From positions 1 through 25,985 of the IMG/VR virus record IMGVR_UViG_3300038961_000046: a stretch of 25,985 nucleotides of DNA; one strand, written 5' to 3'. The notes beneath the pieces are model-generated. The model saw only the letters and a list, made by a program, of their open reading frames with translations, was not told where the DNA came from and did not search any database. Position numbers and translations under genes: made by a program. Source of the DNA: a virus. Positions 16,044-23,029 of this stretch are shown in pieces. How positions within the stretch are numbered: the stretch's first letter is position 1; each line of letters begins with the position of its first letter.

Positions 16044-16200
16044 TTGCTTTTTGTTTCTCCCTCTCTTCCTCTAGGTGTTGTTTGAGGAGTTCAACGTATA
16101 TATCACGCTCCCAAGGGATCATGCTTTCAATCTCCGTTAAGCTGTATTTATGGTACTGCATCAATGCGAAATTGATCCTGAAGTAAGACTCCAGATTCAT
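16030..16200 (-). CDS. 51: Baseplate hub assembly catalyst gp51 (56 aa)
   Basis: A short frame lies between gp26 and the tape-measure-like gene. It reads MNLESYFRINFALMQYHKYS, then LTEIESMIPWERDIYVELLK and a charged helical tail. This matches the gp51 pattern of T4-like cyanophages, in which a small helical protein with IPWERDIY assists hub assembly, and gene 51 follows gene 26 in T4. A second in-frame ATG lies nine bases upstream (16209). I prefer MNLES because it gives the usual N-terminus. The end overlaps the next gene by 14 bases. Confidence 0.75.
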   Translation of the reverse strand: MNLESYFRINFALMQYHKYSLTEIESMIPWERDIYVELLKQHLEEEREKQKANESG

Positions 16201-16211
16201 ATAACACATTG

Positions 16212-16934
16212 CTACGCGAAAAAACTTGACAATCCCTCCAAAGTAACAGTACTTTTCTTCTTAGTCTTAGGATTAGTTACGTTAACATCATAAGAAAGTT
16301 TAGGCATTGTCTCAAAGAACTGCTCAATCTCTTGGAACTGATTAGAACTCAACTGCTCTAGGAACTCTTGCAATTCTTTCTTACTAGACTCAGAAGCAGG
16401 CCATGCTTCCTCTTCGCTGTAGATAGTATCAATACAAGATGCAATTAAATCAAATGATTGTTCAAGTTGAGAACCCTTAGTCTCATCAATATCAAAATTA
16501 CTTTGAATGAACTGATCAAGAGAAGGATACTTCATCTTCATCGATAGTTCATCATCCAACTTAATAGTATTATAATGATCTTTATTCTTCTCTACTTGTA
16601 TATCATCAATAGGAATTTTAAGTTCAACAGTAGTCCTCTCATCATCAGGACAAGTAACAGTAACATCAACTTCCTCACCAACAGACTTACCTCTGATATT
16701 AAGGAACAAATATTCTATATCAAATGTAGGAAGTTTCGCTACATTAATCTTTGTTTTAATACAAGACTTAAGAACTTCTTTGATTGCTCTGGTGATACTC
16801 TTAGTATCATCACTCTCCATTGCAAGTACAAGGAGTTTCTCTTCTCTAACAAGAAAAGGTCTATACTCTATTGTCTCTCCTGTTGATGGCAATTCCAACT
16901 CATATGTTGGCGTAGCAATTTTTGGTAAAGGCAT
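16212..16934 (-). CDS. 26: Baseplate hub subunit gp26 (240 aa)
   Basis: The protein opens MPLPKIATPTYELELPSTGE and continues with IEYRPFLVREEKLLVLAME, the hallmark of the T4 gp26 family (T4 baseplate protein), followed by a small beta domain with VTVTCPDDERTTVELKI and a helical C-terminus ending in YDVNVTNPKTKKKSTVTLEGL. T4 gp26 is 208 aa. It contributes to hub assembly with gp51, encoded 12 bases downstream. A perfect T4 late promoter lies 22 bases upstream of the ATG, so this gene probably begins a late operon running through gp5. No Shine-Dalgarno is visible. Confidence 0.85.
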   Translation of the reverse strand: MPLPKIATPTYELELPSTGETIEYRPFLVREEKLLVLAMESDDTKSITRAIKEVLKSCIKTKINVAKLPTFDIEYLFLNIRGKSVGEEVDVTVTCPDDERTTVELKIPIDDIQVEKNKDHYNTIKLDDELSMKMKYPSLDQFIQSNFDIDETKGSQLEQSFDLIASCIDTIYSEEEAWPASESSKKELQEFLEQLSSNQFQEIEQFFETMPKLSYDVNVTNPKTKKKSTVTLEGLSSFFA

Positions 16935-16955
16935 TACAAAAATAATATTGTGTTT

Positions 16956-16963
16956 TATTTATA
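16956..16963 (-). promoter_or_regulatory. Perfect T4 late promoter (TATAAATA) for the gp26 operon
   Basis: TATAAATA reads on the minus strand in the 34-bp gap between gp54 and gp26, 22 bases before the gp26 ATG. It is the exact T4 late consensus, recognised by the phage sigma factor gp55 with gp33 (encoded in this window). Confidence 0.75.
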
Positions 16964-16968
16964 GAGAT

Positions 16969-17964
16969 TTATAGAGGTAATTCTGATTGAGTACCTGATG
17001 ATCTTGCTCGTAATCGTTGTGCATTTAAATCAGCAAGATCAGTAGATTTTCCACCACCACTTAAGGCAGAAGGATTATAGTCACCACCACCCATAGTTGC
17101 TTGAGATGGTAGTACAGGTTCTCCAGTTGGTTGATTAAACATCTGACTAATTCCTTTAGCTCTTTTGGAGCTAAAGCCTTGAGCTCTACCCATACGATCA
17201 GAAGCCAAAAGAGCACCATCACTTAGAACACCAGGAATAATACCATTATCACTTGGATTAACAGATGGATTATCTCTTCCAACATCTTTCAATGGTTCCC
17301 CACCACCAAGAACAGGGGGCCCACCACCAGTACCACCAGCTCCACCTCCTACAGTAGATGTTCTATCAGTGATATACCTATCGTATGCAAATGTCACAGT
17401 GAACTCAAGATTTTGTGAAGAATCATAAGAAACTTGAGTTGAAGATATATTCTGAGGGAATGCATTAACAAATGTATAAGTTATTCCAGCAGTTTCTGAA
17501 TACGGTGCGTAATGTATCCTGTCATTTTTATTAAACTTCCCAATATAAAGATTAGTACGATAATCTTCTGGATAATTTGCTTTATAATAATTATTAATAC
17601 TCATTACATTATCACCTTTCATAGGCATAATAAATTCCATCCATGCCTCAAAGTTATATAACATTTCATATTGACTATCGATATAAAATGTTAAATCAAT
17701 CGTGTTATCAAACTGCCTTTTATAAACACTCTTCTGTGTAATTCCATAAAAATCATGAGCAACATCATGAGTAGCAAGAGATGAACCTGGTAAAGAGGTT
17801 GCTTTACATAAAACACTTCCCTCATTCCACACAAGTCCAGGACGACTCCCCATCTTAGAAGGCCAACCCCAATGTGCTCGATACTGACTGCTCTGAGCAA
17901 TGTTTCCAAACTTACTCAGAAAAGATGACGTAGTATATTTCGTTCCTGGTATGTTGCCAGCCAT
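16969..17964 (-). CDS. 54: Baseplate tail tube initiator gp54 (331 aa)
   Basis: The first 200 residues have the tail-tube fold layout shared by T4 gp54 and gp19: SSFLSKFGNIAQSSQYRAHW, then LCKATSLPGSSLATHDVAHDF, an RQFDNTIDLTFYIDSQYEML strand-helix, FEAWMEFI and a closing VTFAYDRYITDR. T4 gp54 (320 aa) has the corresponding TFDVTFAYRVM. The C-terminal 120 residues are Gly/Ser/Pro-rich and look disordered. It starts the tail tube on the baseplate on top of gp48. The ATG is divergent from gp4 with a 33-bp gap, and no ribosome site is visible. Confidence 0.82.
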   Translation of the reverse strand: MAGNIPGTKYTTSSFLSKFGNIAQSSQYRAHWGWPSKMGSRPGLVWNEGSVLCKATSLPGSSLATHDVAHDFYGITQKSVYKRQFDNTIDLTFYIDSQYEMLYNFEAWMEFIMPMKGDNVMSINNYYKANYPEDYRTNLYIGKFNKNDRIHYAPYSETAGITYTFVNAFPQNISSTQVSYDSSQNLEFTVTFAYDRYITDRTSTVGGGAGGTGGGPPVLGGGEPLKDVGRDNPSVNPSDNGIIPGVLSDGALLASDRMGRAQGFSSKRAKGISQMFNQPTGEPVLPSQATMGGGDYNPSALSGGGKSTDLADLNAQRLRARSSGTQSELPL

Positions 17965-17971
17965 CTAAATA
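17965..17971 (+). promoter_or_regulatory. Late promoter motif for the gp4-gp48-gp53 island
   Basis: CTAAATA on the plus strand sits 26 bases before the gp4 ATG in the 33-bp divergent gap. It directly abuts the gp54 start codon on the other strand. Confidence 0.6.
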
Positions 17972-17997
17972 CGATATGGTGTTTCTATATACTATGT

Positions 17998-18432
17998 ATG
18001 TCTTATAAAGGTAGATTTATACCAACTAAACCAAATAAGTACAAAGGAGACATAAGAAACATTATTTATAGGTCCCTTTGGGAACTAAAATTTATGAAAT
18101 GGTGCGATCGTAATGTAAATATACTTGAATGGGGAAGCGAAGAGTTCTTTATACCTTACAAATCTCCTATAGATAATAGAGTTCACCGTTACTTCCCTGA
18201 CTTCTATATGAAAGTTCAAGAAAGTAATGGTAAATTGAAAAGATATGTGATTGAAGTTAAACCAAAAAGACAATGCTCTCCTCCTGTAAAAGGAAGGAAA
18301 CAAAAAAGAACCTTCATCCGTGAAGTAGCAGAGTATGCTAAGAACCAAGCGAAGTGGAAAGCAGCAAAGTCTTTCTGTGAAGATAGACAACTCACCTTTA
18401 AGGTAGTCACTGAAAAAGAACTAGGTCTATGA
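17998..18432 (+). CDS. 4: Head completion protein gp4 (144 aa)
   Basis: The sequence parallels T4 gp4 (150 aa) throughout: MSYKGRFIPTKPNKYKGD, then IIYRSLWELKFMKWCDRN, ILEWGSEEFFIPY, a YFPDFYMKVQESNG strand, YVIEVKPKRQCSPP, and WKAAKSFCEDRQLTFKVVTE. The D...EVKPK arrangement is a PD-(D/E)XK nuclease-like core, as in other gp4 proteins. It acts at the end of DNA packaging, before tail joining. It is the first gene of the plus-strand island and its stop overlaps the next start (ATGA). Confidence 0.88.
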   Translation: MSYKGRFIPTKPNKYKGDIRNIIYRSLWELKFMKWCDRNVNILEWGSEEFFIPYKSPIDNRVHRYFPDFYMKVQESNGKLKRYVIEVKPKRQCSPPVKGRKQKRTFIREVAEYAKNQAKWKAAKSFCEDRQLTFKVVTEKELGL

Positions 18433-18806
18433 CTAATAGTTTAATCAAACCATATACCAATAGAGTAGCTGGACTATTAGAAACTCTAATAGGAACAGAG
18501 GAACCTGATGATATGATGCTAGAAATTATGGATCGTCTAAGTGATACTGTAACACCTATACCTGACCTAGGAAACTATTATACATTTGTCTATCAAGCAA
18601 TTACTCCTAACGAAACATATGATGTCCATCCTTTGATTGCTGCTACAGAGTACCATCAATTTGGATTCAAAGGATTCAGTTATCATTGGAATAGAATGAG
18701 AAACTACAACTTCAGTGGGGTAGTAGGACAATTATATCTGGTAACTCCAGATGAAATAGATGAATTAAGAACTATTCCTTATCAAAAATTTGTTCTAAAT
18801 AACTAA
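18429..18806 (+). CDS. Conserved-looking T4-type phage protein, unknown role (125 aa)
   Basis: A compact protein with a helical N-terminus and a striking aromatic core: YYTFVYQAITP, then YDVHPLIAATEYHQFGFKGF, SYHWNRMRNYNF, GQLYLVTPDEIDELRTIPYQK. The Tyr/Trp/His-rich pattern suggests a strongly conserved fold. It is translationally coupled to gp4 (ATGA) and ends 12 bases before gp48, so a part in head completion or tail assembly is likely by position. I know no characterised counterpart in T4 and assign no function. Confidence 0.7.
   Translation: MTNSLIKPYTNRVAGLLETLIGTEEPDDMMLEIMDRLSDTVTPIPDLGNYYTFVYQAITPNETYDVHPLIAATEYHQFGFKGFSYHWNRMRNYNFSGVVGQLYLVTPDEIDELRTIPYQKFVLNN
18795..18801 (+). promoter_or_regulatory. 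Possible late promoter before gp48
   Basis: CTAAATA on the plus strand lies 17 bases before the GTG start of gp48. It overlaps the last codons of the 125-aa gene (Leu-Asn-Asn), so the match could be coding chance. Confidence 0.35.
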
Positions 18807-18818
18807 AAAGATATTATA

Positions 18819-20087
18819 GTGGCAGAAACTACAAGCAGTTTACTACTTAATAGGGATAGTAAAAGGACCACTAGAGGTAAAGTAGTCTTTGATCCTGAGA
18901 ATCCTAATGCGCCTGTAACATTAACTGTAACAGATACAGTTCCTAAGGTAGGTAGTAAGGGCATGGGACAAAGTACTGTCACTACCTATACTCAAGGTAG
19001 TGATGGATTATTCAGAGATAGTAGTGGAGAAACGTGGATAGGTGATTATAGTGGTGAAGGTGGTAAAGTCAGAGCAGAAATGGGGAAGAAGATAAATGAG
19101 AGTAACGCAGATAATCAAACAAAAGAAGACTGGGGAACTAATGCAACTGGAATAGATAAACAAGATGAAGGAGACGCTGGTGGTGCTGATGGAAACGATA
19201 AAGGCCTTCCGACAGTAGACAAATTTGGCATTCCAACATCAGCTGCATCAAGGAATTTTGGTAGCCGAAGATATCCAAAACAACGACTAGATGGACAGGA
19301 TTATTGTAAGATTACTCAATACAAATACGTTCCTGGTCAATTCAAAACAGGAAAGGCAGGACGTCCTAGTGAGAGAATGTCACAATCAATGGGGAATGTT
19401 ATCCTTCCTATTCCACCAGGACTATCAGATGGTAACCAAGTATCCTGGGCTAATCATGACATGAACAACCTGCAAATGGCAGGTGGAACTAAAGCAATGG
19501 AATTAATGAGTAGTAATAACATAGCAGATAAATCAGGTGAAGCACTAAAAGAACTGATTGATGAAGCGAAGAATACTCCTGGACTTGCCAATTTGGCAAA
19601 AGTATGGGCAATGAGTAACCTACCAGGATTAGGTGGTGCTAGTGTGAATCAACTACTTGCTCGTGGTTCAGGAGCAATAATCAATCCTAATTCAGAACTA
19701 CTATTTGGTGGTCCACAAATTCGTTCATTCAACTACTCATTTAGAATGACACCTCGTAATAAGGAGGAATCAACAGAATGCCAAGAGATAATCAGATTCT
19801 TTAAGCAGGGAATGGCAGTTCAAGAATCAACTGGTGGTGGTACGTTCTTAGTCTCACCAAATGTTTTCCATGTTCAGTTTTTTAATGATAAAGGTGCAGA
19901 ACATCCATTCATAGGTAAATTAAAGAAAGCAGCATGTACTGGATTTACTGTTAACTATGTACCAGATGGAACTTATATGACATTACCTGATAGTTCTATG
20001 ACTGCATATGAAATTGGAATAAGTCTAATGGAACTCGAACCAATTTACGAATCAGATTATGACGAAGCAAGTACCGTAGGATTCTAA
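18819..20087 (+). CDS. 48: Baseplate tail tube cap gp48-like (422 aa)
   Basis: The N-terminal 130 residues are hydrophilic and Gly/Asp-rich. The conserved part begins at GSRRYPKQRLDGQDYCKITQY, continues with a helical middle, then NPNSELLFGGPQIRSFNYSF, RMTPRNKEESTECQEIIRFF, FLVSPNVFHVQFF and a C-terminal VNYVPDGTYMTLPDSSMTAY with IGISLMELEPI. This tube-fold pattern (LF-GP-x-x-R-x-F-x-Y-x-F, TPR, IIRFFK) is what I associate with the cyanophage tail tube cap, gp48 in T4. T4 gp54, the other tube-fold cap, is already assigned at 16969-17964, which supports the gp48 call. Start is GTG, 12 bases after the previous stop, without a clear ribosome site. Confidence 0.72.
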   Translation: MAETTSSLLLNRDSKRTTRGKVVFDPENPNAPVTLTVTDTVPKVGSKGMGQSTVTTYTQGSDGLFRDSSGETWIGDYSGEGGKVRAEMGKKINESNADNQTKEDWGTNATGIDKQDEGDAGGADGNDKGLPTVDKFGIPTSAASRNFGSRRYPKQRLDGQDYCKITQYKYVPGQFKTGKAGRPSERMSQSMGNVILPIPPGLSDGNQVSWANHDMNNLQMAGGTKAMELMSSNNIADKSGEALKELIDEAKNTPGLANLAKVWAMSNLPGLGGASVNQLLARGSGAIINPNSELLFGGPQIRSFNYSFRMTPRNKEESTECQEIIRFFKQGMAVQESTGGGTFLVSPNVFHVQFFNDKGAEHPFIGKLKKAACTGFTVNYVPDGTYMTLPDSSMTAYEIGISLMELEPIYESDYDEASTVGF

Positions 20088-20088
20088 C

Positions 20089-20748
20089 ATGTCAAATTAT
20101 TTCCGCACCCTACCCAACTTTGAATACATCTCTCGTATTAATGAGAGAAAATCTAATAGTGACTATCTTACTGTCAAGAATCTTTTCCGCCGTGCAATCA
20201 TACGTGAAGATATCTTTACTGACTTCATGGCATTCACCAAATATAAAATTATAGGTGATCAACGTCCAGATGAAGTTGCATTTAATGTATATGGTGACTC
20301 AGATTTAGACTGGGTAGTTCTTGCTGCAAATAATATTGTGCATGTAAGAGACGAATGGCCTCTAACACAAAATGATTTTCACAACTATCTTATAGACAAG
20401 TATGGTTCAGAAACAGCATATTATGAAATAAAACATTACGAGACGGAAGAAATAAAAGATTCAAAGGGTAAAATTTTTGTGCCAAAAGGTATGATTGTGG
20501 ACTCCACTTTCAAAACATCATTCTTGGATAGTGGTACCAATAGATATATTGAAGTAAGTCCCGTTAACGGTATAACTTATCTTAAATATGAAGAAAGACT
20601 GCAAGATGATAAAAGAAATATCAACATCTTGCAGTCTAAGTATCTTCCGATGATTTTAGATGAATTCGAATCCGTACTCAACTATGAACGTTCAACGGAA
20701 TATATTAATACAAAATTAAAGAGAGGAAGTAATCCTAATCTAGGTTAA
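20089..20748 (+). CDS. 53: Baseplate wedge protein gp53 (219 aa)
   Basis: The protein contains the gp53 core: TVKNLFRRAIIREDIFTDF, a YKIIGDQRPDEVAFNVYGDS stretch and DLDWVVLAANNIV, equivalent to T4 gp53's Y-x-IKG-x-PRPEELA-x-A-x-YG-x-P-x-L-x-WV-x-L. T4 gp53 is 196 aa. It belongs to the baseplate wedge and helps wedges assemble around the hub. It ends the plus-strand island; its TAA shares the palindrome TTAA with the gp32 stop on the other strand, and no terminator separates them. Confidence 0.85.
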   Translation: MSNYFRTLPNFEYISRINERKSNSDYLTVKNLFRRAIIREDIFTDFMAFTKYKIIGDQRPDEVAFNVYGDSDLDWVVLAANNIVHVRDEWPLTQNDFHNYLIDKYGSETAYYEIKHYETEEIKDSKGKIFVPKGMIVDSTFKTSFLDSGTNRYIEVSPVNGITYLKYEERLQDDKRNINILQSKYLPMILDEFESVLNYERSTEYINTKLKRGSNPNLG

Positions 20749-21629
20749 CTCTCAGCAAGTTTCTGAAAGTAACTAAGAGCATCATCTTCATCAGCATCAA
20801 CTGTAGTTGCTTCTGCAACTTGTTTTACTGCGGCACCACGGCCTTCACTCTCGTCCTCTAGTTCTTCATCGAACCTAGGAGCTTGTGCTTTTTTCTGTCC
20901 AAGCACGGACTTAAGACGCCTTTCTAGGTCGTCATAACTTTTGAAGTTAGATTGGGCAGTAAAGTCTGCCAATGAGTATTCTTTTTTCCAGACTGCTTCG
21001 AGAGCGTCGTCATCATCAAGCAGAGGTGCAGGAGCATCAAACTCTGACTTGTCATAATTCCAGTAACCATCCACCTTGCGTATCTTAAGCTTGAAGTTTG
21101 CTCCTTGCCAGAAATCAAAGGGATTAATGGGTGTTTCATCTTCAAACTCCGGTTGCATTGCGGCGGTTAACTTATCGAAAATCTTCTTCCCGAACTTGAA
21201 CAGGAAGACTCCTCCTTCATTGTGGGGATTAACTGGATCCTTTACGACATAGATGTTACTGTAGTAAGAAAGCTTACGCTTCTGTCTACGTACAACATCC
21301 TTGTCAGAATCGTTACCACTATTCCACAACTCACGATTGTACTCAGACACTGGGTCCTTGCCACCAATCGTGGTAAGAGAGTTCTCGATGTACCATCCTC
21401 CAGGACCTTGGAAAGCATGTGAATATACTTTTGCCCAAGGTAAATCCTCACCGTCAGGTGCAGGAAGGAACCGGACTACTGCGTAACCATTACCGGTTTT
21501 ATCCAGCTCTGGTTTCCAGAGACGCTCATCAGCACCACCTCTGGTGGTACTTGTCTTCTCAATCTCCTTAACTAATTTGGAAGTGAGCGAACCAAGAGAA
21601 GACTGTTTCTTTAGACTTGAAAAGGACAT
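20745..21629 (-). CDS. 32: Single-stranded DNA-binding protein gp32 (294 aa)
   Basis: Matches T4 gp32 (301 aa) in order: a short N-terminal helix with SLTSKLVKEIEKTSTTRGG (self-association and LAST-type region), the OB core with AVVRFLPAPDGEDLPWAKVY, GGWYIENSLTTIGGKDPVSE, KRKLSYYSNIYVVKDPVNP, GGVFLFKFGKKIFDKL, NPFDFWQGANFKLKIRKVDG, and an acidic C-terminal tail ending DADEDDALSYFQKLAES for partner binding. There is no Cys at all, so the zinc site of T4 gp32 (His plus three Cys) is missing. It binds ssDNA in replication and recombination and works with gp59. It has its own consensus promoter. Confidence 0.9.
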   Translation of the reverse strand: MSFSSLKKQSSLGSLTSKLVKEIEKTSTTRGGADERLWKPELDKTGNGYAVVRFLPAPDGEDLPWAKVYSHAFQGPGGWYIENSLTTIGGKDPVSEYNRELWNSGNDSDKDVVRRQKRKLSYYSNIYVVKDPVNPHNEGGVFLFKFGKKIFDKLTAAMQPEFEDETPINPFDFWQGANFKLKIRKVDGYWNYDKSEFDAPAPLLDDDDALEAVWKKEYSLADFTAQSNFKSYDDLERRLKSVLGQKKAQAPRFDEELEDESEGRGAAVKQVAEATTVDADEDDALSYFQKLAES

Positions 21630-21657
21630 AGATTTGGCCTGTTTGTTTAGATTTGGC
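21629..21657 (-). promoter_or_regulatory. Duplicated 10-mer in the gp32 leader, possible autoregulatory site
   Basis: On the minus strand GCCAAATCTA occurs at 21657-21648 and again at 21638-21629, 19 bases apart; the final A of the second copy is the A of the gp32 ATG. The spacer AACAAACAG is unstructured. T4 gp32 represses its own translation by binding its leader, so this repeat is a candidate operator. This is inference from position only. Confidence 0.4.
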
Positions 21658-21673
21658 TTGTGTGTACCTGTTA

Positions 21674-21702
21674 ATTATAATATCAACGAGAACGATTGTC
21701 AA
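21674..21702 (-). promoter_or_regulatory. Perfect sigma70 consensus promoter of gp32
   Basis: On the minus strand a perfect TTGACA (21697-21702) and a perfect TATAAT (21674-21679) are separated by exactly 17 bases. Transcription would start near 21667, giving a leader of about 38 bases. The -35 and spacer lie inside the 3' end of the upstream gene. Confidence 0.8.
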
Positions 21703-22021
21703 CCTGCTGTCGCATAACGTCAATCATCTTCTCCATATTTTTGAAGACGGTTGCCATATCAACATCTTTGGGCATGCCCATCATCACAGCAGACTGTTGA
21801 ATGTTCTCCTTCATCTGTTTTGCTTGAGGATCATCTGATAAACTCATACGAGTATAGAGAACCCTCTGCTTATCAAGAAGTTCTAAAAGTGCTTCAATAT
21901 GGTCTGCTTGTTCTTCTGCGTCCATTTGAGGGAAATTAAAGACGCTTCCATAAATCTCCTCTTGGAGTTCTTGGATGTCTGTCATCTCCTTACGAACAAC
22001 TTCTGAATCAAAGAAACTCAT
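21683..22021 (-). CDS. DUF1825-like small helical protein (112 aa)
   Basis: The start MSFFDSEVVRKEMTDIQELQ resembles the opening of the DUF1825 family known from cyanobacteria. The rest is nearly all helix (ADHIEALLELLDKQRVLYTR, MSLSDDPQAKQMKENIQQSA, ATVFKNMEKMIDVMRQQVD). No enzyme motif is present. It overlaps gp59 upstream by ATGA and carries the gp32 promoter in its 3' end, so it sits between two replication proteins that act together. Function unknown; a link to replication is inferred from position, and the family name is from memory. Confidence 0.65.
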   Translation of the reverse strand: MSFFDSEVVRKEMTDIQELQEEIYGSVFNFPQMDAEEQADHIEALLELLDKQRVLYTRMSLSDDPQAKQMKENIQQSAVMMGMPKDVDMATVFKNMEKMIDVMRQQVDNRSR

Positions 22022-22599
22022 AGTACAATTTCCTTAAGAACTTTTTTATAACGTGGTACATTAATATTTAGGAAGGGTGTGTACTTTTTTATCCGTCTGC
22101 TGACGGTTTGCCACACTGGATCCTGCAACTTCTTATCAAAGTTTTTAACGTACCCAAATATTCTATCACATATTACCAAAGTTTCCAAGGTAGTGTATCC
22201 ACCCAAGTAACTTCTTAATATATGAGGATGTCCCTTACTACAATCAAACACCTCATCAACCTTCCTATCAAAGAGTTTATCTACATCTTCCTTAAAAACA
22301 TAAGACAATGACTGTACCTTCTTCTGCCACTGTGTATAGTTCTTATCTCCTTCCTGTATTATCTCTCCTATCCATAATGTCTCTGGATCTTTACACGTTA
22401 CAAAGTTTGCTAGGAAGTAATCCTCTATCTCTTTATCTGGACGTTGGCGAGACATCTTCTCAAAGAAGTACCTATCCTTACGCTTATGAAATGCACTTAA
22501 GGTAGCACGAGAACGACCACAGTACTTGTGGTAATCATACTTATCCTTGGTGAAGTGTTGCTTCATAGCCAGATAAGTCGTATAACAATTGAATGGCAT
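22018..22599 (-). CDS. 59: DNA helicase loader gp59 (193 aa)
   Basis: All-helical protein with the gp59 pattern: Y-x-x-YLAMKQHFTKDKYDYHKY, FHKRKDRYFFEKMSRQ, DYFLANFVTCKDPETLWIGE, then SLSYVFKEDVDKLF, HILRSYLGGYTTLETLVICD and a basic C-terminus (RRIKKYTPFLNINVPRYKK). T4 gp59 (217 aa) has matching Y-x-x-YLMIKQHMNGKYDVIKY and KRRDKYFFQKLS. It loads the gp41 helicase onto gp32-coated forked DNA. The ATG shares its A with the TGA of the 58-aa gene (TGATG); an in-frame GTG lies one codon earlier. Confidence 0.88.
   Translation of the reverse strand: MPFNCYTTYLAMKQHFTKDKYDYHKYCGRSRATLSAFHKRKDRYFFEKMSRQRPDKEIEDYFLANFVTCKDPETLWIGEIIQEGDKNYTQWQKKVQSLSYVFKEDVDKLFDRKVDEVFDCSKGHPHILRSYLGGYTTLETLVICDRIFGYVKNFDKKLQDPVWQTVSRRIKKYTPFLNINVPRYKKVLKEIVL
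22065..22071 (-). promoter_or_regulatory. Possible late promoter inside the end of gp59
   Basis: CTAAATA on the minus strand, 44 bases before the DUF1825-like start. It codes for Leu-Asn-Ile in gp59, so chance cannot be excluded. Confidence 0.3.
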
Positions 22600-22775
22600 C
22601 ACCTGCCTTCTCTGGATTTGTTTCTAATTGTAATGTGGTTTCCTTCTATTGCAATCTGTAAGTAATCTCTATGGTCCCAATCAAGTTCTTCATATAATGC
22701 ATCAAGTTTCTTCATGTCATCCCACAAATCTGTTGGAGTTGGTTCACCCCAGAAAGGATTTTCGTCAGGGTTCAT
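22599..22775 (-). CDS. Small acidic hypothetical protein (58 aa)
   Basis: A 59-codon frame between gp33 and gp59: MNPDENPFWGEPTPTDLWDD, then MKKLDALYEELDWDHRDYLQ and IAIEGNHITIRNKSREGR. It overlaps gp33 by ATGA and gp59 by a single base (TGATG), a perfect fit in the operon, which argues that it is real. It looks like an acidic helix followed by a beta hairpin. Function unknown. Confidence 0.72.
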   Translation of the reverse strand: MNPDENPFWGEPTPTDLWDDMKKLDALYEELDWDHRDYLQIAIEGNHITIRNKSREGR

Positions 22776-23029
22776 AGTGGTAACTTTGCTCTTGAGGTTC
22801 TCTTTAAAAAGTTTAATTCCTGTGCGTTGTACTTTAATTTCTCCTTAAGGGGCTTTGATAATAATTTAGGTACAGATTCAAGTTCAATACTATTTTCTTC
22901 ACAATACACAATGATTGCTTCAATATAATTTAGTTCATTATTCTCATGCACAATCTTTTCTATATCCTGTGCAAATTTGGATGGACAAAGAAACTTCTTC
23001 TCCAACACTTCGTTTAGTTCTTTATCCAT
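22772..23029 (-). CDS. 33: Late transcription coactivator gp33 (85 aa)
   Basis: The C-terminus LNFLKRTSRAKLPL with the preceding SKPLKEKLKYNAQE, and the middle EKIVHENNELNYIEAIIVYC, match the gp33 pattern of T4-like cyanophages. T4 gp33 (112 aa) bridges the RNA polymerase beta flap and the sliding clamp and activates late promoters with gp55. I start at ATG 23029, which overlaps the nuclease gene by 8 bases (ATGGATAA); an ATG at 23035 is also possible. The late promoters in this window would be its targets. Confidence 0.7.
   Translation of the reverse strand: MDKELNEVLEKKFLCPSKFAQDIEKIVHENNELNYIEAIIVYCEENSIELESVPKLLSKPLKEKLKYNAQELNFLKRTSRAKLPL

Noticed and set aside
16146-16153. CATAAATA-like late motif inside gp51
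   Set aside because: It lies within coding sequence about 100 bases from the next start and differs from the consensus, so it is probably chance.
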